This document shows, in pieces, positions 1-9,673 of a stretch of DNA of 64,000 nt (positions within the stretch are counted from its first letter, which is position 1; each line of letters starts with the position of its first letter). Source of the DNA: Rubritalea tangerina (GTDB lineage: Bacteria; Verrucomicrobiota; Verrucomicrobiia; Verrucomicrobiales; Akkermansiaceae). Below the pieces are notes generated by a model. It saw only the letters and a program-made list of their open reading frames with translations. It was not told the origin of the DNA and ran no database searches. The translations under genes and the position numbers were made by a program. The stretch is taken from contig NZ_JBHUJB010000021.1 of NCBI RefSeq assembly GCF_042683245.1, positions 186,001 to 250,000 of the forward strand, read 5' to 3'.

Positions 1-2
1 AC

Positions 3-839
3 TATATCACCAGACGTGATGAACGCGCTTACCAACTCGTCACTAAAGCACTCGAGCTTGACCCCTCTAATGAAGAGGCTTGGGCCCTTAAAGGACGCCT
101 TTCCATGCTCACTTTTCGGCTGGATGTCGCTGAGAAAGCATTTGAAAGAGCTGGCCAACAATACCTAACACACCTTGATGTGTGTCGCTCATTCAAGAAT
201 AGTGATCTCACGGATCTTGATCAGCTCTCAAACATGCTGTGGCAGCTCGTCCCCACCCAGGACAACCGGCTCATCCACGACTTCATGTTCTTGACCATTT
301 TCACCAAACGCAATGACTCGAAACTAATCTCATTTATCGAAGAGAGCCTCAACATGCGCAACCCCAGCCCCACTGGTAGACTCCACTTCCATTACGATAA
401 AAAATCACAGTCATTAGATTTATCTGACAATCCAGAGATGACATTCATTTTCATGATTAAAAACCTCCCCCTGCGACACCTCAACCTCGCAAACACGAAA
501 ATTGGTTCAGACCTCTACCACATCGAAAAAATGCCTTTGGTCGAACTCGATGTCAGCAACACCTTGATTACCAACGCAAGGATGCAGCATCTGAGAGGTA
601 AGCCCCTCCGAAAATTAGCTCTACGTTCGTGCTCGATTACGAAACTCGATGCACTTGCCGATCTCCCCATCGAAACACTCGATATCCGCGGATGCCAGAT
701 TAAGAATTTCACAGCACTTCAAAAACTCGAAGAACTTAAGCAGCTTATTTGCACTCCCGCTCAGGCTGAACAAATCAAAAAAGCACTCCCAAATATGCCG
801 AAACAGAAGCTCGTTCTAAAAAATGAGACCAATACATAA
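3..839 (+). CDS. TPR / leucine-rich-repeat protein, 5' truncated by window edge
   Basis: The reading frame is open from the window edge, so the first ATG at 105 is internal and the N-terminus is missing. The first 45 or so visible residues (ALELDPSNEEAWALKGR and on) have the spacing of a tetratricopeptide repeat. Residues encoded from about 460 to 760 form leucine-rich repeats of the LxxLxLxxT/C type (LRHLNLANTKI, LVELDVSNT, LRKLALRSCSI, IETLDIRGC). Both are protein-interaction modules. In PVC bacteria this pairing often ends larger proteins, including Ser/Thr kinases, but the upstream domain cannot be seen. It is followed 41 bp later by a sulfatase on the same strand. Confidence 0.75.
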   Translation, partial: YITRRDERAYQLVTKALELDPSNEEAWALKGRLSMLTFRLDVAEKAFERAGQQYLTHLDVCRSFKNSDLTDLDQLSNMLWQLVPTQDNRLIHDFMFLTIFTKRNDSKLISFIEESLNMRNPSPTGRLHFHYDKKSQSLDLSDNPEMTFIFMIKNLPLRHLNLANTKIGSDLYHIEKMPLVELDVSNTLITNARMQHLRGKPLRKLALRSCSITKLDALADLPIETLDIRGCQIKNFTALQKLEELKQLICTPAQAEQIKKALPNMPKQKLVLKNETNT

Positions 840-880
840 TAGCTCATCAAGTGGCGGGAAAAATTCAGGTTGGTAGAGTT

Positions 881-2269
881 ATGACCACCCTAATTCGCAC
901 ACTGAGCACCTGTATTTCTTTCTTCTGTCTTACTCAATGGACGTATGCAAAACCTAATATAATTATCCTGTTCACGGACGATCAACGCTACGACACCATC
1001 AATGCCCTCGGCAATCCACATATTCATACGCCAAACCTCGATAAACTGGCACGTCGTTCACTCGTATTCACGAATGCCTATTGTTATGGAGCACATACAG
1101 GCGCCGTCTGTATTGCCTCGCGCAACCAACTCATGACAGGGAACACTTGGCATCGCTGGTCAGGAAAAACCCACCACCCCTCAACAATGGAAAACCTCCC
1201 GCGTGTTATGAAACAAGCAGGCTACCAAACATTCTATCGTGAGAAGAGCGGCCGCGCTAACCACCCCACTCTCCTGAAAGAATTTGATGATTTTGCCGAC
1301 ATTCATAATGTCAAAGCTCTCATGACCGGGCGCGCATGCCAGCCATTTGTTGATCAAGCAATCACCTTCCTTGAGTCGAAGCGTGACCCTAACAAGCCAT
1401 TTCTCATGTACCTAGGTCTCGCGGGACCTCACGACCCACGTTTCGCCCAACAACAATTCAGAGACCTCTATAAGTTAGATGAAATCCCATTGCCCAAAAA
1501 TTTCCGCCCCCAACACCATTGGGATATCGGCTCGATGACTATCAGAGATGAGTGCTTAGAGGCCTGGCCTAGAACCCCGCAGGCCACACGTGAGCACATT
1601 CTCGATTATTATGCACTGGTGAGTGCCATGGACTATGACATCGGTCGACTCCTCGATTACCTTGATGCCAAGAAGCTCACTGAAAATACAATTATCCTCT
1701 TCAGTTCCGATCATGGCTTAGCCCTCGGTAGCCACGGGCTCTTCGGAAAACAAAACACCTATGAAATAGGCATGAAAGTCCCATTCTTTATCTCCGGACC
1801 TGGGATTGCTCATGGCGAAACCCAGACGCTCACATACCTGCATGACATTTTCCCAACATTAGCAGATTTCGCTGGAGCTAAGCTCACAGAACCACATGAC
1901 GGCATCAGCCATAAGGGAACAATCTGTGGCGACCAACCGAAGCAAACTCGCCCATATCTCACTCTCGCTTACCAAAGATCTCAAAGATCCATCCGTGACT
2001 CTAGATGGAAGCTCATGGTGTTCCCAGAAATCAACCAACACCAGCTCTTCGACCTAGAAAATGATCCTGATGAAATCCACAACCTAGCAGACAAGCACCC
2101 TGAGATAGTTGCTAGACTCTGGAAGCAACTCGAATCTGAACAACAACGATACGGAGACGACCAAGCCCTCTCCACCTCATCACCAAAACCAAAACATTTC
2201 CTCCCCCCTACTAATGCCAAAATTAAGCCCAGGCACAAAGTGGGAGGGGCAGTTCCCACACAGCCGTAA
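881..2269 (+). CDS. Secreted type I sulfatase
   Basis: Formylglycine-dependent sulfatase (alkaline phosphatase superfamily) expected to remove sulfate esters from a polysaccharide or small sulfated substrate outside the cytoplasm. The ATG at 881 gives a signal peptide ending near TYA, followed at once by the PNIIILFTDDQR core that binds the metal with two Asp residues. The modified residue lies in CIASR (Cys at about residue 77), a C-x-A-x-R form rather than the more usual C-x-P-x-R. A second metal site is visible in FSSDHG. A GTG at 851 would add ten residues in front of the signal peptide and is less likely. Substrate cannot be read from the sequence. Confidence 0.9.
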   Translation: MTTLIRTLSTCISFFCLTQWTYAKPNIIILFTDDQRYDTINALGNPHIHTPNLDKLARRSLVFTNAYCYGAHTGAVCIASRNQLMTGNTWHRWSGKTHHPSTMENLPRVMKQAGYQTFYREKSGRANHPTLLKEFDDFADIHNVKALMTGRACQPFVDQAITFLESKRDPNKPFLMYLGLAGPHDPRFAQQQFRDLYKLDEIPLPKNFRPQHHWDIGSMTIRDECLEAWPRTPQATREHILDYYALVSAMDYDIGRLLDYLDAKKLTENTIILFSSDHGLALGSHGLFGKQNTYEIGMKVPFFISGPGIAHGETQTLTYLHDIFPTLADFAGAKLTEPHDGISHKGTICGDQPKQTRPYLTLAYQRSQRSIRDSRWKLMVFPEINQHQLFDLENDPDEIHNLADKHPEIVARLWKQLESEQQRYGDDQALSTSSPKPKHFLPPTNAKIKPRHKVGGAVPTQP

Positions 2270-2462
2270 CTTCACACACATGAGACTCAAACTGCGACAG
2301 CTCTCCCATGCTGTTCCGCATGCCCAACAGAGCCAGCCGATTACTAAAATCATGTTTTTTACGAATTTCATCAAGGATGCATCGAAACCACGGTTTATCT
2401 CAATAGGCACCTCTCGCAACCACTCTGAGAATCGCCTCTAAATACCTTGCATCCCACTCATC

Positions 2463-4847
2463 ATGAAATACACCATTGCCACACTCACCTGTATTGCAAC
2501 TCTCGCTCCGCTGAGCGCGAAGCAATACTCCCTAGAAAACGCATCGCTCAAACGTGTCCTCAGCACCGACGGGAAGAGGCTGCAAACACTCGAAATTCAA
2601 AATAAGGCGGCCTCTACAACGCTTAAGCCCAGCGCTTGTGCCGAATTTCTCCTTCGTATCTCGCAAGGCACCGACAAACCAGACACGGACATTACCCTCA
2701 CTGCCGACGACTTTACTGTGGTGGAGGTCACCCAAACATCTCCCCAGAAATTAGTCTGCCAACTCGAAAATAAGCAACACGGACTCAAAGTAAAGGTGGT
2801 CTACACGCTCAACAAAGACGACTTTTATGCACGTAAACATCTAGAAATCACGAGTTCTCAAAACCTATGCCTTGAGCGAGTTGATATCGATGCCCTCTCT
2901 CTAGCGGATGCCTACCAACCCTATCAAATTTCTCAAATCAATGCGCGTGGCCCATGGAGACCGGGACTTGGCCAACCACTCTTCACAAAGGAGTCTGCGA
3001 CATTCTGGGGTGTGGAATTTCCAGCTGCCGTCAATACAGTACAAGGTGAAAAACTACGCTGTGGTTACCTCCACGGACGATTCCTTAAACCAGGAGTTAC
3101 CTATACAAGCTATGCTTCTGTTGTCGGTGTGAGCGATGATCCAGATTTTAATGCAGACGCATTCTACGACTATATCAATGAAATTCGGGTGCGCCCACTC
3201 AGGCTTCAAACCCAATACAATTCTTGGTTCGACTACGGCAGAAATATTAACGAAAACCAATTCGTCTCAAGTGTCGATAAGGTCAATCAGGAACTCTGTG
3301 TAGAACGTGGCGTCCCCCCGCTCCGCTGCTACGTTATTGATGACGGTTGGCAAGATTCAACAGCGCAATCCGACTGGAGTGACAAAGTCTGGAAAGTAAA
3401 CCAACGCTTTGACAATAACTTCACTCCTTCAGAAAAAGCTGTCGCTAACGCAAAATCCACCCTCGGCCTCTGGCTTAGCCCAGGTTGTAACTTCAACGCC
3501 CGCCCCATCGTCCCTAGCCTCAGAGCAAAGGGCATGGGAGGGCTTAAAAACTACATGTCACTCGCCGACACCCCCTACATGGATATGCTTGAGCAAAGGA
3601 TGGTCGAGCTCACCAAAAAAGGCGTCACCTACTTCAAACTCGATGGCACATTCGGCCACCTCCATACCCGCGATTTCGATATTCATGGAAAAGCACATGG
3701 CGTCCCAGAAATGCCTCAGTTGGATTTGGATGGTCTCACCACTGACGATAAACGCCTTAACGATAGTAAATATGACGAGCTTAAGACCTACTACCTAACT
3801 GTTGGATCCGAACGCATGATGAAGATCTTCAAGGAAATGGGTGCTGCAAATCCTGAGGTGTATATTGTTATTTCTAACGGCGCCTATCTAAGCCCTTGGT
3901 GGATGATGCACTGTGATGCCGTCTGGATGATCAATGCAGGTGATGCAGCTGGCGGTGCGAACCGTACAGGCGAACTCGTCTACAGAGATGAGGTCTATCA
4001 CAATATTTGGGTGAAAGAAAATACCCACTACCCCATGAATTCCCTCTTCAATCACGAGCCGAAAAAGAAGCGTAACCACGAGACAAAAGACACATTCCGT
4101 AAATACCTCTACATGAATATGTCCAGAGGCACTGGCTTCGTAGAGCTCTACCTCAAGACATTCAATCTCGCTGAGTACGACTGGGATGTACTCGCTGAAG
4201 GCATGCTCTGGGTACACGATGTCTTCCCCACTTTCGCACGCTCTCGCATGCACGGAGGTAGACCAAAAGCAGGTGAGGTATACGGCTACACCGCATGGAA
4301 TGACTCTCGAGGCTACGTTTCTCTACATAATCCCTCAAACGAAGCTAAAAGCTATACATTCACACTCGATCGTAAGTTCGGCCTCCAGCCTGCTCAGAAA
4401 AGCTACCACCTGAGCTCTCCCCTCTCAGATAGCCTCAAAGACCTAGAAGCAACATACCAATACGGTGACACCATCACACTCACATTAGATCCCGCAGAAA
4501 TTCGCATCTTAAACTTTGACCCAAATCCACGAACTTGGTCGAAGCTCAAAGCACTGCAAACGCGTACCAAAGACGACTACATTCCTAAGCCTAACAAACA
4601 GAAGAAACCGTCAACTATCAGCCATAAAGGCCATAAAATTCTGGGTAAGTGGAACTACCTAAATGACGACCATAGCCGAGAATTTACTGCCGATGGGAAA
4701 TGTATCTTAAGAAAGGGAGAGAAAGTCATTTGGTCCAAACCCTTTGTCGCAACCGATGCCAAAACAATCATCGTAGAAGGCAAATATAAACACACATTGA
4801 CGGGCAACACCCTCACTATTGAAGGGAAATATAAAGCGAAAAAATAA
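2463..4847 (+). CDS. Secreted GH36-like glycoside hydrolase (alpha-galactosidase superfamily)
   Basis: A 794-residue secreted enzyme with a signal peptide ending near LSA and an N-terminal beta-rich region of about 240 residues. A GH-D clan TIM barrel follows, marked by YNSWFDYG (252-259), VIDDGW (291-296) and FKLDG (391-395). The Asp of FKLDG is the expected nucleophile, and the HCDAVWM region should carry the acid/base Asp. After the barrel comes a beta domain, then a separate C-terminal module of about 75 residues (ILGKWNYL to the end) that looks like a small beta-barrel appendage. Family assignment is by motif; the sugar is unknown. It lies 193 bp after the sulfatase and is related to the enzyme at 6851. 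Confidence 0.8.
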   Translation: MKYTIATLTCIATLAPLSAKQYSLENASLKRVLSTDGKRLQTLEIQNKAASTTLKPSACAEFLLRISQGTDKPDTDITLTADDFTVVEVTQTSPQKLVCQLENKQHGLKVKVVYTLNKDDFYARKHLEITSSQNLCLERVDIDALSLADAYQPYQISQINARGPWRPGLGQPLFTKESATFWGVEFPAAVNTVQGEKLRCGYLHGRFLKPGVTYTSYASVVGVSDDPDFNADAFYDYINEIRVRPLRLQTQYNSWFDYGRNINENQFVSSVDKVNQELCVERGVPPLRCYVIDDGWQDSTAQSDWSDKVWKVNQRFDNNFTPSEKAVANAKSTLGLWLSPGCNFNARPIVPSLRAKGMGGLKNYMSLADTPYMDMLEQRMVELTKKGVTYFKLDGTFGHLHTRDFDIHGKAHGVPEMPQLDLDGLTTDDKRLNDSKYDELKTYYLTVGSERMMKIFKEMGAANPEVYIVISNGAYLSPWWMMHCDAVWMINAGDAAGGANRTGELVYRDEVYHNIWVKENTHYPMNSLFNHEPKKKRNHETKDTFRKYLYMNMSRGTGFVELYLKTFNLAEYDWDVLAEGMLWVHDVFPTFARSRMHGGRPKAGEVYGYTAWNDSRGYVSLHNPSNEAKSYTFTLDRKFGLQPAQKSYHLSSPLSDSLKDLEATYQYGDTITLTLDPAEIRILNFDPNPRTWSKLKALQTRTKDDYIPKPNKQKKPSTISHKGHKILGKWNYLNDDHSREFTADGKCILRKGEKVIWSKPFVATDAKTIIVEGKYKHTLTGNTLTIEGKYKAKK

Positions 4848-4874
4848 AGTCGCGATTCCTTTAAATACACCAAA

Positions 4875-5498
4875 CTAGGCGTCCAACTCTGAGTTGAGGC
4901 GCTTAATGTGGAGATCCATCGCCTCTTGCACCGCCTTACGATAGACGTAGGCGGTGTTTTCTTTGATGCCTAATCTACTGGCGACAGTCCCTGCGCTCTC
5001 CCCCTCTGCCATGCCTGCATAGGCTTGAAGCTGTGCCTCTTTGAATTGGGACTGAACATGCTCCCATGCCGACTTTGCGACAAAGATTTTCCACTCAATT
5101 TCTGCAAGCACATCCGTTTCCGACTCTTGTGAGATACTCTCTAAATAGAGTTTACTGTCATCTAACTGCGCTCTAACCACCTTATTCTTCTTGAGCTGTG
5201 AAAAATTGATCAATGTATTCTTAGCCACACGCGCCAACCATGTTCTAAAGCGACAACGCTCAGGTTGATAGAGAAAGGTCTCAAGCCCCTTCCATACGCG
5301 AACCATCACTTCTTGTGCTAAATCCTCCACATCCGCATGCGCTGCTCCGCTCTTTAACAAAACAGCACAGACATACCGCCGGTAGACTAATTCAAACTGT
5401 TGCCACGCCTTTGCATCACCTTGCTCCTTTACTAACATCAATAAAGTCTGACTCGTTGGCTCCCCTTGCATCATTTCCAGATTACCTACGCCCGTCAC
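4875..5498 (-). CDS. ECF-type RNA polymerase sigma factor
   Basis: A 207-residue sigma-70 family protein. Region 2 is visible as FELVYRRYVCAVLLKSG...DVEDLAQEVMVRVWKGLETF followed by FRTWLARVAKNTLINF. Region 4 is the C-terminal helix-turn-helix (GESAGTVASRLGIKENTAYVYRKAVQEA). It directs RNA polymerase to a set of alternative promoters that cannot be identified here. The 5498 start is GTG; ATG codons at 5474 and 5471 are alternatives. No anti-sigma factor gene is adjacent. Its placement convergent to one glycosidase gene and beside a XylR-like regulator suggests, without proof, a link to carbohydrate use. Confidence 0.85.
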   Translation of the reverse strand: MTGVGNLEMMQGEPTSQTLLMLVKEQGDAKAWQQFELVYRRYVCAVLLKSGAAHADVEDLAQEVMVRVWKGLETFLYQPERCRFRTWLARVAKNTLINFSQLKKNKVVRAQLDDSKLYLESISQESETDVLAEIEWKIFVAKSAWEHVQSQFKEAQLQAYAGMAEGESAGTVASRLGIKENTAYVYRKAVQEAMDLHIKRLNSELDA

Positions 5499-5595
5499 TC
5501 CAGCAAGTTTACAGTCCCCTTATTTTTTCTCATCATGTAAAGCCCCAGACCTCAGCTAGCTAACACCCATACCACTAGTTCCTTATCCCTTAGCG

Positions 5596-6744
5596 CTATT
5601 GTTCAGTCTGCATTTGACGCCACCGGCCCGGAGTCACCCCATGCGCCTTTTCAAACATCGTGAAAAATGAACGAGTGGAAGAAAAACCAACCATCTCGGC
5701 AATCGCGTGCACCGTGAGATCGGTTGATTTCAATAGGCGTTCAACATGTTGCATGCGAACGCGCTTCAGCGCTACGGATGGTGCCTCTCCATGAATCTCT
5801 CGGTAGTGTCGCTCCAATGTGCTGCGAGAAACGCCCGCAAGCTTAGCTAGCTCATCTACGGAAATCCCCTCGATTCCATAACTGCGGATCATCTCCGATA
5901 ATCGGAGCGCAAAGTTCCCTTGCTCAGGAGTACTGACCGTGGATGCCCTTGGTACAACTTCTCCACAGGCAATTCTAACATCATTCGGAGAACCATTTTG
6001 AATTAACTCCATCGCACTCTGCGCCATATGCAGGTACGGATGATTGATGGAACTTATATTCGGAACTCCAACTTTGGTGTCTAACGAATTCGCCCGCCCA
6101 AGTATACCAACACTCTCGGGAATACTCACCCCCAACTCCTTACACACCTCTACAAGGGTAACTGCTCGCCAATCATGAAACGCATAAATCATGGTCCTCT
6201 CATCGAGCATCTTCAAGCGCTCGACCAAGGCACTATGCGTTTCCATCCAATGCCCGACACTCACCCCTAAGGGTCTCTCCTCCACACTAAGCTGCCAGTA
6301 CCCGAGACCAGCTTCGCTCGCACATGCTTGAATCACCTTACCCTGCTCAACTTCCTGACTCTGCATCCCCACCGTAGGCAAGAAGGCCACTTGTTCAAAC
6401 CCAGCTCCAGCAGCGTGACGCACTACCACTTGCGCCAAACTCTCAGGACAAAAATGTAAACTGCTGATCCCTTCACAACGTGAAGCCGCGAGGTTAACCA
6501 CTGGCACACCAAGCGCTTGCAGTGGTGCCATATTCTCAATGTCCGCATCCAGTGAGGTGATCAAACCATCAATCCGATATGCAGAGAGATCCGGCATCAA
6601 TTCGTCCCCAGGACTGTATGGTATAATTTGGATAGCATAACGCTGAGCAACCCACGGAAGCTCGAGTAAAGCATCGTGGAAACGATAACTTAATTCGTAT
6701 CGTGGAGATAAAAGAGTGGCTACCGTCGGTTTGTTCTGGGTCAT
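5596..6744 (-). CDS. XylR-like transcriptional regulator (periplasmic-binding-like sensor plus AraC HTH)
   Basis: The first ~270 residues resemble a LacI/periplasmic-binding-like ligand domain (IDGLITSLDADIENM, YAFHDWRAVTLVEVCKELGV, GILGRANS). The C-terminal ~100 residues form an AraC-type DNA-binding domain with two HTH motifs (ISVDELAKLAGVSRSTLERH and VHAIAEMVGFSS). This is the XylR layout, in which a sugar ligand turns on nearby catabolic genes. ATG at 6744 is preferred over GTG at 6750. It is divergent from the GH36-like gene at 6851 with 106 bp between the starts, which makes that gene a likely target. Confidence 0.85.
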   Translation of the reverse strand: MTQNKPTVATLLSPRYELSYRFHDALLELPWVAQRYAIQIIPYSPGDELMPDLSAYRIDGLITSLDADIENMAPLQALGVPVVNLAASRCEGISSLHFCPESLAQVVVRHAAGAGFEQVAFLPTVGMQSQEVEQGKVIQACASEAGLGYWQLSVEERPLGVSVGHWMETHSALVERLKMLDERTMIYAFHDWRAVTLVEVCKELGVSIPESVGILGRANSLDTKVGVPNISSINHPYLHMAQSAMELIQNGSPNDVRIACGEVVPRASTVSTPEQGNFALRLSEMIRSYGIEGISVDELAKLAGVSRSTLERHYREIHGEAPSVALKRVRMQHVERLLKSTDLTVHAIAEMVGFSSTRSFFTMFEKAHGVTPGRWRQMQTEQ

Positions 6745-6850
6745 TGGCACAAAATGATGATGCTAATTTTTATCATATTATGTCAATTCAAGGCTACCAT
6801 TTGACCCAGCTTTCCTCCCCGCCTATGCAATCAGACCAATCCCAAATATT

Positions 6851-9343
6851 ATGAAAAGCATCACACTTACCAGCCTCTGCCTGAGCACGCTCGCTTCTGC
6901 CTATCCCTATCCCGGTGAAGCTCCCAATAAAGCGACTTCAAATTCAGACGGAAAAAATTTCACACTCGAAAATAGCCACCTCCAAGCTACTTGGCAACTC
7001 AACGACGGCCAACTGCGCGGCCCGCATTTCACCAATAAAATCAGCAAGGAAGACTTTGTGGCGGACCGTGATCTTTTCGCCATCGCTACTCAGAAACAAA
7101 TACTCGACCCCGATCGTGTTTACGTCGGGATCCGCAAGAACAATGAGATCATTGAGGCTGTCATCTCCAGTGATGGGAAAAGCTGGGAGCCCATTGCTTC
7201 CTATCCAATGTCAACATTCGGCAAATCTATCAAAGCCATTCGTGTTGGCAAGACCAGCAGTCAAGGAAAAGCTGATGATTACTCTGATGCTGGTGAGCTA
7301 GGTTCCAGCGAGTTCCAACGCGTCGCCATCACTGATAGTTCAGGAAAACGCAATGACCTTACCTCAAAACCTCAATCCATCCATAAATCAAAACGTGAGG
7401 GAACAAAGCTCAGCATTAACAACGAACTCATCCGGATCGATGCCCATGCCAACAGTGCCACCTATGCCGAGTATGCTGGGAGCAATGACTGGCAACTTGT
7501 CAGCTGTCGCATCAAAAAAGCTTCCGACAAGGGACTCAGTTGGGGTCCAGGTGTCACTGTCATCTTTGATGATGATTCCTACATTCTCGCTAACATCCGA
7601 GGCAAAGACCAATACACTATCCGCTCTGGTGAAGGTGAAAAAATCGTCACCAGAAAAACAAGCGCAGCACTCGATTGTGACCTCAAGGCAAGTTCCTTCA
7701 CTCTGAGCTCACCGGCCAAACTTGTTGATCTCGAAAACGGTAAGGCAATTACTGCTACATTTCTGGATAAAAACTCCGGACTAGCTGTCCGGTGGAATGC
7801 CTCTTTGCGAGATGGGTCGAACTACATTCAACAGAGCTACACCATTGCTAGCTCAAAACAAAACCACATCTTCGGGCTCGAATTCATCAATGGTAAACTA
7901 AAAGGAGCCCAACAAATTGGTGAGGTCCCTGGCAGCCCAGCCGCAACTAGCTCGCTCTTCTTTGGCGTCGAAATGCCATTCACCACAAACCGTATCGATC
8001 CAGATCACTTGACCAGCGGATTCCCATGCGAGTTGCCAATCGATTCAAATCAAAAATATGAATTTAAATCGGTTATCGGCACCTACCCCACTGGCCAACT
8101 ACGTCGTGCATTCAACTATTACCTTGAGCGTGAGCGCTCGACTCCTTCTCACCAATTCCTCCACTACAACAACTGGTACGACTTCGCTCCAAGCCGTGAG
8201 GCATTCCTCGCAGTCATTGAGGCCTTCTATCAGGAAATGACAGTAAAGCGTGGTGTGGTGCTCGACTCATTTGTCATGGACGATGGTTGGGACGACTACA
8301 ATGCTGGCCTCTGGGAATACCACGAGAAACGATTTCCTAACGGATTTGATGAAGTCTCGGCTGCATCACGTAAAGCAAAGAGCAATCTCGGCGTCTGGAT
8401 TTCACCACTGGGTGGTTACGGCGGTGCTGACCAACGCACTGCACACGCAAAAAAAATGGGCCTCATCGAGGACACTCTCGATCTCTCACAACCAAAATAC
8501 TACCAATGGTTTTACGAAAAATGCCTTGGCTTCATGAAGGACCACGGGGTCAATTACTACAAATGGGATAAAGCAGGAAGTGGTGTGAGCCCACACTTCA
8601 TGGCTCTGATCCAGTGCGGAAGAGAACTGAAAAAATACAACCCGAAACTCTTCATCAATGTCACTGTTGGCACCTGGCCCTCACCATTCTGGCTCAATCA
8701 CATTGACTCAACCTGGCGTACCGGTACCGGTGATGTCGCCTGGATGGGTGTCGGTGATGAACGTGAACAATGGCTTACTTTCAGAGATTGGGGCTGCTAT
8801 GAAAAATTTGTAAAAATCGCCCCACTCTACCCACTTAATTCAGTCATGCACCACGGACTCGTCGTTGGCCGCCACTACCAAGCTACCAAAGTCACCAAGG
8901 CCGGCGTCAATATGAAGCACGCAGCGCGCTCCTACTTCGGTACTGGTGCTAACTTGTTAGAGCTCTACCTCACCCCTGAACTCATGACCGACAGCGCATG
9001 GGACCAAGTGGCTGAAGCCGCTCGCTGGGCCAAAGAAAACGAAGAAATTCTTGTCGACTCACATTGGGTCGGAGGCAATCCAAAGGATCTTTGCGTCTAC
9101 GGATGGGCTTCATGGAATCCTAAGAAAAGCGTAATCACACTGCGTAACTCAGCTGATGCTCCAAAAGAACTCACTCTCGACCTTGCTCAGGCTTTAGAAA
9201 TCCCCGAGGGCTTCAGCACACACTTCATTGCTAAGAATGCATATAATGACCAAGGCTTTAAAGAGGGGCCGCTCAGTGGTGATGTCACCTTCAAGCTCCA
9301 GCCCTTCGAAGTCCTCTGCATCGAACTCCTCCCAAAAAAATAG
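6851..9343 (+). CDS. Secreted GH36-like glycoside hydrolase, second paralogue
   Basis: An 830-residue secreted protein with a signal peptide ending near ASA. Roughly 430 residues of beta-rich N-terminal sequence precede a GH-D clan barrel. The barrel shows YNNWYDF (439-445), MDDGW (476-480), YYKWDKAG (nucleophile Asp 573) and NHIDSTWRTGTGD (acid/base region). It shares this layout with the enzyme at 2463 but has a longer N-terminus and lacks the small C-terminal module. The divergent XylR-like gene next to it suggests substrate-induced expression. An alpha-galactosidase-like activity is the family default; other alpha-glycosides are possible. Confidence 0.8.
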   Translation: MKSITLTSLCLSTLASAYPYPGEAPNKATSNSDGKNFTLENSHLQATWQLNDGQLRGPHFTNKISKEDFVADRDLFAIATQKQILDPDRVYVGIRKNNEIIEAVISSDGKSWEPIASYPMSTFGKSIKAIRVGKTSSQGKADDYSDAGELGSSEFQRVAITDSSGKRNDLTSKPQSIHKSKREGTKLSINNELIRIDAHANSATYAEYAGSNDWQLVSCRIKKASDKGLSWGPGVTVIFDDDSYILANIRGKDQYTIRSGEGEKIVTRKTSAALDCDLKASSFTLSSPAKLVDLENGKAITATFLDKNSGLAVRWNASLRDGSNYIQQSYTIASSKQNHIFGLEFINGKLKGAQQIGEVPGSPAATSSLFFGVEMPFTTNRIDPDHLTSGFPCELPIDSNQKYEFKSVIGTYPTGQLRRAFNYYLERERSTPSHQFLHYNNWYDFAPSREAFLAVIEAFYQEMTVKRGVVLDSFVMDDGWDDYNAGLWEYHEKRFPNGFDEVSAASRKAKSNLGVWISPLGGYGGADQRTAHAKKMGLIEDTLDLSQPKYYQWFYEKCLGFMKDHGVNYYKWDKAGSGVSPHFMALIQCGRELKKYNPKLFINVTVGTWPSPFWLNHIDSTWRTGTGDVAWMGVGDEREQWLTFRDWGCYEKFVKIAPLYPLNSVMHHGLVVGRHYQATKVTKAGVNMKHAARSYFGTGANLLELYLTPELMTDSAWDQVAEAARWAKENEEILVDSHWVGGNPKDLCVYGWASWNPKKSVITLRNSADAPKELTLDLAQALEIPEGFSTHFIAKNAYNDQGFKEGPLSGDVTFKLQPFEVLCIELLPKK

Positions 9344-9384
9344 GCTTAGGTCTTTTATAATTAGCTGCAGCCGCCCCCGCTTGA

Positions 9385-9534
9385 TTTAATCAAAGAGCCA
9401 TTTGTGTATATACGGCTACTCAGGACTGGCTCAGAGATGTTCGCTTCGGCGGGACAACTGCTGTACCTGAGCCTAGCACTACTGCTCTTCTGGGCCTCGG
9501 AGCGGTGTCTCTGATCCTGAGAAGACGCAAGTAA
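9385..9534 (+). pseudogene. PEP-CTERM tail fragment
   Basis: A short open frame after a TGA at 9382 ends with the exact layout of a PEP-CTERM sorting signal: VPEPST, a hydrophobic stretch (ALLGLGAVSLIL) and a basic end (RRRK) before TAA at 9532. The body of a normal PEP-CTERM protein is missing and there is no ATG, so this looks like the remnant of a secreted, exosortase-processed protein. A very small intact gene with a non-standard start cannot be excluded. It lies between the second GH36-like gene and a strong terminator. Confidence 0.6.
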
Positions 9535-9558
9535 TACCACTTCGTGATTATAAAGATA

Positions 9559-9592
9559 GAATGCCCGTTAGGTTGCTTCCTAACGGGCATTC
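9559..9592. terminator. Strong hairpin terminator, probably bidirectional
   Basis: A perfect 14-bp stem (GAATGCCCGTTAGG paired with its complement) with a 6-base loop, followed by a short T-rich stretch and preceded by A-rich sequence. It separates the plus-strand glycosidase region from minus-strand putA and can serve both. Confidence 0.85.
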
Positions 9593-9673
9593 TTTATGCT
9601 TACAAGTGTATTGAATGATGCCTACATAGGCCGGCAGATGTAAGAATGCACCTGCTCGACCTATGCTGCTTTG

